Shown here one piece after another: positions 23,437 through 36,500 of a DNA stretch of 64,000 nucleotides. Position 1 is the stretch's first letter, and every line of letters starts with the position of its first letter. Below the pieces are notes generated by a model. That model had not been told where the DNA came from, did not search any database, and worked only from the letters and a program-made list of their open reading frames with translations. Origin of the DNA: Aphrophora alni (Eukaryota; Arthropoda; Insecta; Hemiptera; Aphrophoridae); assembly GCA_963513935.1 (NCBI GenBank), contig OY740768.1, positions 34,284,216-34,348,215 on the forward strand. The letters run 5' to 3'. The position numbers and the translations under genes were made by a program.

Positions 23437-26400
23437 TCATAAAAGATCAAGCAAGAGCTCATTGGAGGAATATTATATATTTTGTATTGTACTATGATTA
23501 CTGACATTTTTACTTAAGTAATACAGTTGTTTTTAACTATTATTGTTACCCAACCTGAATAATAATAATTCTTTGTTTATTTTATTGTTGTTTTCATTTA
23601 ATCACTCAAAATTTAAATTTAAGCTTTTATACTATTTTCTAAGATTTGACTCTAAATTTACCACAAGCATAATCTTTTTTTTTTTAAGTAACTTGTTTAT
23701 TATATGTTTATTGGCTGTATAACACATTAATAATGGTATTACTAAATATTTGTGACCAATATTTGCGTTCAATCTGGAAAATTTCACTTTACATTTTTAT
23801 TTTCTATTTACTCCATCTTTATTTAGAAAAACATAATTCAATTTGTCTTAAAAAAATATTGACAGTACAAATAAGTTTCATCAAAATCAGTTAATAAATG
23901 AATTTTAAATTTTAGATTTTTCAGAGATCCAGAGACTTAGTAAAATATCAATTTTTTGCAGTGCTACAAATAAATTTAATGAACTCTATACAAAATTTAC
24001 AATGTTTATAGCTTTTGAGTTTACTCTTATTTTAACTAATAATTCAAGACAATTATATTTTATTTTATCTTGTTTCTTCTCACATTTTGCAGTAACTTGT
24101 GGAGTACACCTAGGTTCAGTATTAGGTATTATTTTGTTCTTACTTGTGTAAATAATTTGTTTTCTGGACCATTATAACAGTGGTTGCTGATTACACAACA
24201 TTTTCTTCTACAGATTGTTTAAATTTATGGTTTTTTACAGTAGAATATCTATAAATGACACTAAGACAATACTGTAAACATTTCGACATCAAACTCATTT
24301 AAATTTAAAATTCCACCTAAATATCACATTCTCTTGACTAGTTACATCTGTTATGTTAAGACCAAGGATTGCATTTGGATGAAAGTACACTTTTATCATG
24401 AAACAAGTATTATATTACTGTTTTTAAGAAAATTTGTGCCTGTGAAACCATATTAATCTGAACCTATACAGGATCGACTTTATTTTGCATTTGTGCATTC
24501 TAAAACTGACATTCTGATTTTCCATTTAGAGAAGTTTATCATACACTCATTTGAAACACAAAATTAATTAAAAAAATAAAATAAATAAAAATGGTTTTAG
24601 GATTTTTATGTAAAAATACAAGTTCTGTGTTTCCCTTCCTTGCATTATCTTAATGCAAATTCTTCCTCTTCGTTATCATTATGTCTTTAAAATGTTTTAT
24701 AAAGTTAGTTGTAATGAAGAGGTTATAATAAATTTAAAAGAATTGACAAGGAGTTTGTTCAGTTACCAAAATACTAAATGGATTTGTAAATTTTCTTATA
24801 TCTTGGAACAATATTTTATAAAAGGCACACTTAAAACCTCTTTCTCTGTTCGAAACTTTCATACCGACAAATTTGTACACTAGAGGTGGATGTGAAATGC
24901 ATAGAAAAGTGTGTGCCCATGGGCACAAAAGTGTTGGGTATGATAGTTTTGTGCAGTTTTTGTAAGGAAATAGAAACATGTATTGCGATGGTTTATTTTG
25001 CATTATGTGTGTCTTTGTATATAATATATAGAACAACAGCAAAGAAATCTAATTATTAATAGTAATAGGTCATCTATATAGTAATAGTAATTATTAAGTT
25101 CATCTTTCTGTAATGATCATGTTTTATAGAGTGAAATCTGTTTGTATGTTTATTATTGGTGTATTCGATTACTGACTTTTTAAAATATAGATGTAAGCTT
25201 CTGGAGATGTACAAGAGCAGTATACCTGCCCTTATGTGTGTATATCATGTATATTCTCCACAGAACATTTTCTGTCCACTTTACGAATACAACAACAAAT
25301 AAGTATATTTATAACTTTCGTATTATAAAGTGGAGCAAAGGGTTGAAATCATGACTGAACTGAATATTCACATGGATTCAATTGTGCAGTTATATGTTAG
25401 GTGTGGTTACACCATAAAGAACAAAGTAGAACATTTCGGATTTGGTCTCAATTCATTGATAATCTTTATGTATTCTGGAAGAATTAATAGCATGAGAAAA
25501 TCTTCTTTTTTTTTAATGGTTTCAAATTAAAATATATTTCTGATGGTTGCATCCAGGTCTAGCCTTAGTAGTTTTGTCGAACTTAGCGTTATGTACGAGC
25601 GCTGCCCTCTCCACCCCTAACAAACATCAAAAGAATTTCCATACAGTTAATTTGGTTTTTTGGAAGTGCACATTATAAGGAATAGTTACACCTTTCTTTA
25701 CATTACAGGAAAAGAAATAAATCTATTAAGCTTTATATAAAATAAAATATAATGAGACTATCTATTCACATCAAAGCAAACCTTATCTTGAAACGCCTTA
25801 TATTCTCCAAGAAAAATAAAGGCCCTACTTTAATGAAGATGTAGATAAACTCACTTTAGTATGAACAATTTATAAACAAAAAATGTAATGTCTTGAGAGT
25901 TGTGTATAAAGTAAGTAGTAGACCTGATCAATTTAACTCAAAATTTATATTTTTTTAAATTGTCTTACAGATTCACATATACTGTAAGTAGAAGAGAAAC
26001 AAGTTATCTATCAATGATAACAATCAAGTTATAAGATACGATCAGATGACAATGTACCACCTTACAGCTGAATTGAATACAATAAAATATAACAACATTC
26101 ACTTAAAAGTAGTAGTTGACTAACATTGTACATCAAAATGTATAATTTGCACCATTCAAAATAAAGTGATTCAGCAGATACTATACAAGGTGAGTCTGAT
26201 AGCATAAACAAAATGCATGCCCTCTAAATCCCATGCAGGAAATCTATTTAAAATAGTTCCACTTAATTTTATGTACAGAGTGTGCAAAAACTGGAGTTCC
26301 GGATTCAAATATCAAAATTTTCATACGTAAACATTGATCATCTGATACCTCATTTTAAAGATCTCTAAACCCTCATCATTTCGTTGCAAAAAGTTTTACT

Positions 26401-28390
26401 ATAGTGTTACTTATGTCCAGAGTTCCTCAAAATGTTTCAAATTTTGGTTTTTACAGTTTATTTTATTGTAACACCCTATACAGATGCAAAAACTTTGTTT
26501 TGTAGCAAACCTTCAAAACAAAGATTTGTTTTGTAGCAAAGGCTAGCTAATAACATACCCTCACAGAAAATATGAGCCAAGGGCACTTTCCATTCCATTT
26601 TCTAAATTTTAAAAATCATCAAATATTAGAGAATTATACAATATTAAGAGTATATAATCTTAATTTGATGGCTCGAAGTCATAATTATTAAATAGTAACC
26701 TTCACCATGTTCCACATCAGTTTAATGATATTTTAAAAACAAACAATTTATGTTTGTCAAGTTTTGTAATATCTCTGATAGTTTCAAAATGGCGAGAGAA
26801 AAACAGTTTTTTAAAGCTATTTAATAGTTTTTGAAATTATTTATTTGTCCGATAGTGCCATTGAATAGGCATATCTATAGGAATACACACTTGCTTATAG
26901 AACAACATACAGTTTAGTTCAAGCAATAAGAAAAATACTCATAAAATACAATCACCCATTGATGCCAGTGACATATTAGGCTATATAAAATCATCTGTGA
27001 CAATTGTAACAATATATGGGCTAAACTGGAATGATTTTTAAAATAAGATTCAAGGAACACATCCCAAGCTGAAATTTCAATAATAAAAAATAAAACCTCA
27101 AAACTTCCCAAGCACTTAATAAAATCAGGCCATAATTACACAAATATAGACAAGAATTTAAAAATTATACATAAATGCTCCAAAGGCCCAATTATGAACG
27201 TATTGGAGGAATATCAAATATACAAACAAATAAAAGCAGTTCTAACTTCATTATTAACTGAAAAAAACAATATTACAATCTAATACAATCTTTGACAAAA
27301 TCATTCAAATGGTACGTTATCAATACAAGACATACAACTTACAGTACTGATAAACATAACCAGTATCAATTGCGGCATGAACGAGGACACACGTATTTAC
27401 CAAAAATAAAAAAATTTGAAGTTATGTGTTGTATTTATATGTTTTTGTAAATGTGGTGGATATGTGTTTTATTTCATCATAAATAATCGACATGCATTAA
27501 ATCAATTCAGATATAAATACAATAAATGAGATTTGATAATGCCTGAATAAGAGGCAAAACGACGTAATCCAAGAAGTGAACGAAGAAGGACTTTGAGCAG
27601 AAAAATCAAAAATAAATAAGTTATTAATGTAACCAGTCCAGCAGGGCAATTAATGATCATACCTCATTTTAAAGGTATATTAAAAAGAAACTTTTCGATA
27701 AAATTTTTGTTTAAAAATATTAAAATGTTTCAAAATTATGGACTAAGAAAAAACATCCTGTATATTCTACAATTTTTAAAATACAATAATAAAACTGACC
27801 AATTCTTAATCTGCGGTAAATTTGCTTTAGAATGATATGCCACATGTCCATAATTTATAAAATTTTCATTGCTCCAAAAAAATCAATATTTTGAAAAACT
27901 TAAAATGGCCATAAATCAAAAATGTTTAATAGAGAGCTGTGTTATGTTGTACCTTATTTTAAACATGTTTGAAAAATAAATGTATTTTTACATTAAAACC
28001 ATATGTCTATTTCTAAAATTTTTGTTTGGTTTGGTCCGCAATTTTGAAACGGTTAAATAATTTAAAACTAAATTTTCATCTAAAAGTTTCTTTTTACAAG
28101 CCCTTTAAAATGAGATATCATACACCATATTCTGACATGTTAATGTTATTGTCAAAAAATAAAAAGCTTTAAAAGCGGTTTTTCTCCTGCCTTTTGAATC
28201 CGTCAGATAAATTACAAAAACTATTTTAAGGCAAATAAAGTATAATCCGGATTTCGATGATACGGTCAGGGTTCAGTCCCATCTAGTCTCGATTAACAGG
28301 ACTCAACTGACCCATGGATGAGTGTAGTTTTGTTAGATCATGTTTGGTACAATATCTACGATAGATTTCATTTTTTAAGAACTTTTTCAT
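23437..28390. other. Intergenic, no gene seen
   Basis: Nearly 5 kb of AT-rich sequence. Open frames are short and lack family resemblance. Repeated phrases such as 'cctcattttaaa' near 26350 and 27660 and GTTTCAAAAT words suggest old, unrecognised interspersed repeats. A segment at 28240-28315 with TATAATCCGGATTTCGATGA and CTCGATTAACAGGACTC resembles Tigger sub-terminal sequence without a matching partner. Confidence 0.4.
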
Positions 28391-28439
28391 TATACAGTTG
28401 TACAGATTTGGTATTTTCATGAATTCGGTATTTGCATTT

Positions 28440-28528
28440 TCGTGTATTCACGGATGAAGGACTTCAACGTGTTGAAAGCATAGCTTCAATAGCAAAATGT
28501 TTTAATATAAATGAATCAACAGTCCGTT

Positions 28529-28580
<52 letters not shown>

Positions 28581-29100
28581 GAAGATAACATACATAGAAA
28601 TGTAAAAGAAAGAATTTTTCAAGTAGCAAAAGTTACGTCCGTTTGCCGCAACTCGAACATTGTAAAAACTCAAAAGTATTAAATTATGGATTGAAGATCA
28701 ATTTCAGAAAAAAGTTACCACTCAAATCTGTTATTATTTGACAAAAAAAGAACAATGTTTATATCACCATTTTGTTTTAAATTGAGGTGAAAGTAGTGGT
28801 GAAAACAAACCAACATTTTCAGCCAGTAAAAGTTTGGTTTGAATAATTTAAAAGAAGGTTTTCTCTACACAATGTGAAAGTAATAGGAGAAGCAGTGTCT
28901 GTGGATTATGAAGTAGCAAGTTCATTTGAAAAAGGCTATTCACTGGAACAAGTTTTCAACACAGATGAAACAGGGTTGTTTTGGAAGAGAATGCCTTCTC
29001 GGACCTTCCTAGTGATTAAACAAAAGTCGGCTCCAGGTTTTAAAACAGCAAAGAATTGATTAACTCTCCTATCTTGCTGCAATACTAGTGGACACATGCT
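28440..29100 (+). pseudogene. Tigger transposase, N-terminal and first catalytic part
   Basis: INESTVRYIKK is the end of the DNA-binding helix-turn-helix. A run of 46 A (28533-28578) is expanded where Lys codons stood. Then come KVTSVCRNSNIVKTQKY and, in shifted frames, the linker to an open 61-residue piece (28874-29059). This holds KVIGEAVSVDYEVASSF and FNTDETGLFWKRMPSRTF, where the Asp of NTDETG is the first DDE residue. It stops near 29100, where the non-LTR insertion begins. Confidence 0.75.
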
Positions 29101-29592
29101 AAAATTTATTTATTTAAATTCTCCACATATAGCATATACAGGACAGAAATCCAATGCCAGATGGCTTGTCGATGATTAATACATACAATAAACAAAACCG
29201 ATACTTAATACCAACAACATACTAAAACTTAAACAAATAAATATTACAGCACATCTCCAAAATAAGTACAATTTTAAAAAGACATACCAAAATTAAGAAA
29301 TATATACAATTCTAATCTGTCACAAGTTAACTAATTTTACACATAAATTCATTAACTGAATAAAAACAATTTTCCAAAAGAAATGTAACTAATGTCTTCT
29401 TAAATTTGTTTGGGTTTCAATCTATCTCAAATTACTTGGAACTTTATTATACATTTCAATACACCTATAATGTGTTGCATTTTCAAACATTGCAGTCTTG
29501 TGAATGGGGTAATTGAATGTTTCCCCTTAATCAAATATCCATGGTTCAGTTTGATACTTTTGAAAAAACCTAAAATAGTTTGTTTTAACAAA

Positions 29593-29648
<56 letters not shown>

Positions 29649-30546
29649 ATACATATATACAAGGTAGAGGAAATATACCATCTCTTTTAAAATGTGGTTT
29701 ACACGAATCATATTGTTTTAAATTAAAAGTAAGCCGAACGGTTTTCTTTTGTATTTGGAATACCTTTTTACTATTAATAAAATCTCCTTAGAATATAACC
29801 CCATATGAAATCAGAGAATAAACATAGGCATAATAAACCATCATAGTTGTAGCCTTATCGGTTAATCTCTTAATAGTCAGCATCACAAAATAAGGTTTAG
29901 TTAGCTTGGCAGTTAAGTCCAATATATGGTGTTTCCATTAGAGCGTACTATCAACCTCTAACCCCAAGAACTTTATACTATCTGTTGGTGCTTGTATAGT
30001 GTGCAAATAAGAGTCAACAATACAAGAAGATCTAAGATTATTAGAATGGAAGTTAATTAAATGAGTTTTTTTAAAATATTTAAAAGAAGACTATTTGCTT
30101 TACACCAGCTATTCATTATGCTCAAGTCATTTTCCAAGTCTAATATTATTTGGGCATTGTTAGAATTTGTTCTTGCTATAGTTGCATCAATAGCTAACAG
30201 AGTCAATTCAGAATGGAAAATACTCGGTGCAATATCATTGATATATATAATAAACAACAAAGGACCCAATATTGAACCCTGAGGAACACTATTATTAATT
30301 TTGAAGTAGTTACTACTTGTGTTACTTGCCCAATCGTTACCTGCTGATAACAATCAGTAAGAAAAAAGCCACCCAATTAAAAGTCTTTCCTTTAATTCCA
30401 CAGTAAGGTAATTTTATAAGAAGCAAATCATGGTTTACAAAGCCAAATGTCTATGACAGATCCAGAAATACACCAACTGTAAAATTAAAAACCAATTATT
30501 GTTTATAAATCGTTAAAGACCATTTAAAGGGATAGATATAAACCAC
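29101..30546 (-). mobile_element. Non-LTR retrotransposon inserted in the Tigger element
   Basis: On the minus strand, from about 30530 the translation reads LDLSKAFD-like FLDLS/HDLLLIKLPYCGIKG in broken frames. An open 98-residue piece (30353-30057) follows with NSVPQGSILGPLLFIIYINDI; the YADD box is mutated to LLAIDAT. Downstream remnants include KFLGLEVDS and ISYGVIF. The 3' end on this strand is AATAAATAAATTTT at 29101. It is a CR1/Jockey-type reverse transcriptase, truncated at its 5' end. Tigger coding sequence resumes in the next bases on the other side, so this is a clean nested insertion. Confidence 0.75.
29593..29660 (+). repeat. Compound (CA)n(TA)n microsatellite
   Basis: CA repeats followed by TA repeats and CATACATA, inside the non-LTR insertion. 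The overlapping open frames are artefacts of the repeat. Confidence 0.9.
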
Positions 30547-30945
30547 CTACCAGTTTTATAGAAAGCAAATAAAAAAGTGTGGGTAACACCAGCTATTTTC
30601 AATGAGTGTTTTAATTTTTTAATAAAAGAAGTCGGCTCTACTTCTTATAGACAATGCACCTGAACACCCACAGGAAATATAATCTTTGCATCCTATGTAG
30701 ATGTATTATTTCTGCCACTAAACACGAAAACTTAGCTTCAGCCAATGGATCAAGGTATCATAGTATCATTCAAAACCTATTATCTGCAACGAACTTTCAG
30801 TGGATTATTAGACAAAATGTAGAATGATAAATCGTTAACAGTAAGTCAATGCAGGAAAAATTATAACATTGCCGAATGCAATGCTTGTTACCAGGCGACT
30901 GAAATTATTAATATTGGAACCAACTGGTAACAATGTTTAAAAAAA
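30547..30945 (+). pseudogene. Tigger transposase, second catalytic part
   Basis: Starts LPVL-KANKKVWVTPAIFNE, then after a frame change LIDNAPEHPQEI (second catalytic Asp in DNAPxHP), then LPLNTKT-LQPMDQGII with the third acidic residue, followed by VSFKTYYLQR. Internal stops and frameshifts are present. It continues the sequence interrupted at 29100. Confidence 0.75.
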
Positions 30946-31281
30946 AAATGAAAGACAAATTTCGTTAACAAAAACAAAATATATTTAATTTAAATTTGAG
31001 TTTAAGGATCAGATTTGACCATTCACAATTAATTATTTTTAAAAGAAAATTACAGAGTTTTTTAATTTTTGTTGAAAAGAATTTATATAAGAAATTTAAG
31101 TTTTTGGATATATATATGCATATATAAAAAAAAGGTGAAAATTGTATATTAATTAACAAGTTTTGTGTTATCCAATGCTTAGTCTAAACATACACACAAA
31201 TATATACTTATACATATATAGAAGCACATTTTACAAATAGATGGATGTTATACTATTTTCCATTTTAAAAGGAACAAATTC

Positions 31282-31318
<37 letters not shown>

Positions 31319-32699
31319 TAATTTTGATTTGTAAAATATTGATATATAAAAAAAAATTAAATTAAAAAAAAGAAAAAAAAAGAAATATTGAAATGTTTTA
31401 AATATTGACGTCAATATGTTTTATTTTATTAATTTTTGAAAAATAACCCCTTTGGGGTCGTGAAGGCCGAAATGTTTGCATGCATCACCACCCAAGTTTA
31501 ATTATTTTATAAATTAGTACACATTATTATACATATATATAGTAAAAGACATATTATCGTACAGAGTTCAGTTCTAAATATTATTTTCTGAAGAATAAAT
31601 TCACAATATAAGTTCGTTTTCCTTTTTAAACAACTGTTATTTTTGAGTGCACTTAGTGAAGATTGAAAATAGTTTTTTTTTTTTAAACATGTCTGCAATT
31701 GCTAGGTAGAGCAGTCTCAAATAGATCTCCAATTATTCCTGACAAACTCCGACCAGCTTTTTTGCTAAGCAAAAAGACACATCGAATAGAGATTTATACA
31801 AGCTTATACAGGTTATTGCACAAGTCTTTTTTCATTAAAAATGTTTTGTTGTTTAATCAAAAATGAAAGGAAAATTATCAGAATTACAGAAGTCCAGAAA
31901 AGATTATAATTAAGTTTTTCTTTGATATTATTTAATACTTAATACTTTGACTATTTAATACTTAATACTTTGGCTGTTTAAGTTTACAGTTAGATTTTGT
32001 AAATTGTCCTTTAAATGAAAGAAAGCTTTTTTTTTACAAGTTATTAACTCTCAAAAAGAATCTTTGAATAATTAAAAGGAAAATATGAAACACATATATC
32101 AGTAATCAAAACTTAAAATATTAACAATCTTACTGTATGGTCAAATCTAAAGTAGACATACCTGGTAATTATTGAATTTTTCGAAAATGAGCCATGTGCC
32201 GATGAAAATTGCACTTTGTTGTGTATGTCATAAAAGAAAACTCACTAGCACTTTATTATAGATGGTGACACTTATAATTTAGAAAAGATTACATTAATAC
32301 TTCAGAAACAAGATGACATGTATAATTTAGAACCAAAAGGCAGTGAAGGAACTGTCCAGAAGAAAATTAATTAAATTTTGAGACTACATTTTTAAGAGGC
32401 TGAACTGAAGAGAAGAGAGCTAGAACTGCTGATTCTAGCGTGTGTAGGAGAGGGGGTGAAGAAGTATGTCTTATGATGTTGAATTATTATATTCGCCACC
32501 AGGTTTCAGCACCGGACGGATGCGATATGGTAAGGCGGAGAGGCAGGTGGAAGGTTGATAAAGGCACGGCAAGTAGAATTGTCGATAAACAAGTACAGAT
32601 TTATATTGAGTTCTGAATGACGTTACATGCTAACCAAAGAAATCTGTTGATGAAATTAAACATTCGAGATCAATTCTTGCTGAGAGAAACTATGGTAAG

Positions 32700-33090
32700 A
32701 TGCCATATTGAAAGACATTGCTCCTGCTGCTGATAAAATTTTAACTGATATTGTTTCAATGGCACATGGAATTGAAGGCAATGGTTTTAACAAAATTGAA
32801 ACGTCAGACATTCAACAGCTCCTGGAATGTGAAATCAAGAACTTACAGAAAAAGATCTAGAAAAGCTGATAACGGAGCCTTTATCCAGTTAACAGGAAGA
32901 GAATGAAGAAAATTAAGAAGAGGTTACACCTGATTTAAATTTAAAATCAGTGAATGAAATTTTAGCTACAAGTTTCAGAAATCAATTCTTCTGAAGAATG
33001 GTCAACTAGAAGAGAACTTCAAATTGCATTAGAATCGTGCATTGAAGTGTATAAAGAACTCGAAAAAGAATCAAACACAGACTAGAATAA
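32700..33090 (+). pseudogene. Tigger transposase C-terminal tail
   Basis: Broken frames read DKILTDIVSMAHGIEGNGF, IETSDIQQLLECE, then SSEEWSTRRELQIALESC and EVYKELEKESNTD. This is the acidic C-terminal region of Tigger transposases. It ends about 270 bp before the right terminal repeat. Not functional. Confidence 0.6.
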
Positions 33091-33570
33091 GAAAACGTCA
33101 TTTAAAAAAAGGTTTTTAAGTTCTTGGATTTAGTTAATAGTTTTTGTATTAATGACATATGATTTTATAAGTTTTTACAAGAACAAAGATTATAAAGGTA
33201 TAAGTTGTAAGTAAGAGATGTTAAATTATTTTCATCCTTCCTCTCTTAACAATATTCATATCCAATTTTTCCCATAAGAGTTTGATTTCAATATTCACGA
33301 TTTCGTTATTCGCAGCAAGTACTCGAAATGTAACCCCTGTGAATAGCAAGGGACAAAGGTATTTAGATAAAATGTTACCTATACAGGTACTATATTAAAT
33401 TCATCTGCTCAAAGATCTGCTTTTTTCAAAGTGTTTCATCATGATTAATGTGTTCTTTAATAAGTGTTGCAGTTTAATTAAAAATCGTAATCATATGGCC
33501 TTGGATATGTAATAATAATACAATAAATAAATTATTATAATTTATTTACAAAAAAATGATTGAATATATT

Positions 33571-36500
33571 TTATGAAATTATAGCAGAATCACAGTTCTT
33601 AAGTTTAGCTTCAGCATACAGTTCATGTTTCATTTTATTGAACTCGCTTTTTAAGTATTGTTGTTTTTCCAACAAACTCTTTTTCTCTTTTGCAGCTTCT
33701 GGTGAAAGTGGTGCTATTAACCCTCTCGTAAGTGTGTATTGAGACATTGTAGAATCAGGAGCTTTGATTACCAAGTTGAATCTGGAGAAATGAAAGTATT
33801 ATTTAAATGCTAAATTTATTTCTAACTAAACAAATCGATGATTATTGTTTCTTATTTAAAAAAAGAAATCTAATGGATTAAGATCAGGAGATGGAGCTGG
33901 CCATTTAATCTCACTCCTGAGACCTATCCAATGGTTAAGGGACTATTCATTTAAAAATTCCTGAACATAATGAAGAGGAACTGCATCCTGTTGAATTACT
34001 ACCTAATTTCTGTTTAACACATAAGTTAATACAAATAACATGAAATTTAAGAAGAAATCATTTTGTTATCTATCTTAATATGATTATGACTGTGCTTTTG
34101 CCCACCATTTTAGTTTGGATGGACAGAAATTATTTTTCTTGTTTTTTCTCTTACCAAGACCTTTAGAACGAGGTATCACACAACATAAATAATATTTATA
34201 AATTTAGTACTGCCCCCACCCCCTGAGGCCAAATCCTAAGACTTGTTGAGGTAACACCTTTTCCTGAGATTATTCTTGTAAACAGAATCTGAATATCAAA
34301 TAAAAATAAAGTTTAAAAGGGAAGTTTGCGAAGAATGGATCAGTAGAGTGCCCAATAGGTATCAGTGGGAATTTGTAAGAAATTATTCTGAAAAGCCTAA
34401 AATAAGATGTGATAAAACATAGAAAAGTAAAGTCCAAGGTTGTATTTCTCCAACAAAGCTAAGCAAGCATAACACTTTGTTTATATCTATTATAATACTT
34501 TTCTTGAGTATTATATTTATTTAAATTAATTATAAATTAAAAATTATTTATATCATTAAGTTCTTAAATAGCACAATAAAAGAAATATTCACTATAAAAA
34601 AATAAATGTTTTTTTTATATTTTTATCTCGGGGTCAGATTTGGGTTTCACAATTAAACAGAAATATATTTAAATAATAATCAGTTTTAAATAATAATTAG
34701 TTCATCTCACCATCATTTATAATGTTCCTTTTATATACTTCTTCCTGGTAATTGTTCAATATAATAATTATTTCAATATTTCAATATTTCACTTAAACTG
34801 TTTTTATTTTTCAATCGTATCCTATACCTTTAAAAATATCAACTTCACTTCAGATCATCTTATATCAGAATAATTTGAAAATTTCTTCTTTTTTTTTTTA
34901 AATTGTTATTATAAATCATATGATTTACTTGTTGTTTCAATCACATGGTTTTCCTGCACCTGCTTATTAAATTTTGTATTCTTCTATGTAACATTTGAAT
35001 AATTTTCCATAACTTTACATTTATAATCCTATTCCATTTACAAATTTATTCTTCAATTATATAAAAATGTTACAACTGTCCTCCAAAATTTTAATTTTTT
35101 TAAAAAAAATTTATTTATTTATTTTATTATTTTTTTTTTTTAAAACAAATTACTAAATTTTTATCAGTGACATTTTTCTATAGTCATTGACTATTTTACA
35201 AACTTTATATACATCTCCCTTTAATTTGAATTTAAATTTATAAAACTTTTCTTTAGTTGGTGTCAGTGTTAAATTTCTCATAACTATTACCTTTTCAATA
35301 AAATATTCTGCTCTGCTTAGCTTTCCATCTTTTCTATATTTCTCCACTTCTAAACTGTTTCTAATTCCGTTTTGTACTTCATCGTTCCAATATTTTTCTA
35401 AAAATCTTTCTTGGAAATTTTCCAAGTCTTCTATGTCCTCCCTTGTAATTTGCCACCATCTAGCAGCATTTCCTTCCATAGATATGTCCATTATATCCTT
35501 AATGTCCACCTTTTCTCTACCTTCTCTTTCCCTTCTCTCTTGCATCTTCTCTACATATCTCTTCAACTTTCTTATATATTCAATTGGGTTTATTCCCCTT
35601 CCATTAAACTTAGGCATTGTAGTCTGAGCGTGGCTTTCATCATTAGCATAGTATATTATCTGAGTAGTTCTATTTTCCATACTATCCTTCTTATTTAATC
35701 TCTCCTCCGTTTCCTTCATTTTCTCTTCCATATTACTAGCTACCCTTTCAAAATTTTGTTTATTCATTTTAACCCTATTATTTAACTCTTCAATATTCTC
35801 CTTCTGTTCTTTTAATTCCTCTCCCAACATCTGAAAATTTTCCTCTACTTTCCTCCCAAATTTCTTATGATCTTCTATTATCCTCTCTTGTTTCTCCTCT
35901 ATCTCTCTCTTAAACTCATCAAATTTATTATCAATCTTTCCCTCTAACTTTTCAAATTTTTTCTCAAATCCTTCCAATTTCTTCATCATTTCATTTTTAT
36001 TCTCTTCATTTTTTGTTTCCATTCTTGACATTGTTTCCCTCATTACATCAAATTTGTTATCCTTCTCATCCATCTTCTTCATCATTTCTCTCAATAATTT
36101 CTCCATACCTGATTCTTCTTTATTCACTGTAACAAGTGTAACACCTCCTCTTTCTATTTCTATCTCCCTAACATTTTCTTCTACCTCAGAGCATGGTACC
36201 CTATCTCTTTCATCCTGTCCTAACCTGTCCTGCCCTGAATATGGGGAACATTCATCAATTTCCTGAACCTCCAATATTTTAACCATTTGTCCTTCCTCCT
36301 GTACCATTCCCTTCTTAGGCCTATCCTGTTTCTTTTGATTCTCCAATTCTCTTTTTTTTTGTGTCTCTTTTGGGTTATCTCTTAATTCATAACGTCCTTG
36401 CTCTGACATTTTAATTATTTATTTTGTTTAAATTGAAATTTCTTTTAATTGAATAAGTTAATATTAAAAAATAATATATATTTAAAATTATTAAATATAT

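Larger units (their letters stand above)
28395..33359 (+). mobile_element. Tigger (pogo-superfamily) element, decayed and interrupted
   Basis: The left border TA-CAGTTGTACAGATTTGGTA and the right border CCCTGTGAATAGCAAGGGAC...-TA form degenerate inverted repeats. Between them are, in order, transposase N-terminal helix-turn-helix, catalytic core in two pieces and C-terminal tail (see the pseudogene entries). A minus-strand non-LTR element lies inside the core. About 1.7 kb of AT-rich sequence with a TA microsatellite (31284-31315) separates the core from the tail. The outer boundaries are approximate. Confidence 0.6.

Noticed and set aside
29410..29711. Open frames on both strands over the CA/TA microsatellite
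   Set aside because: They owe their length to THTHTH and YIYIYI codons of the dinucleotide repeat.
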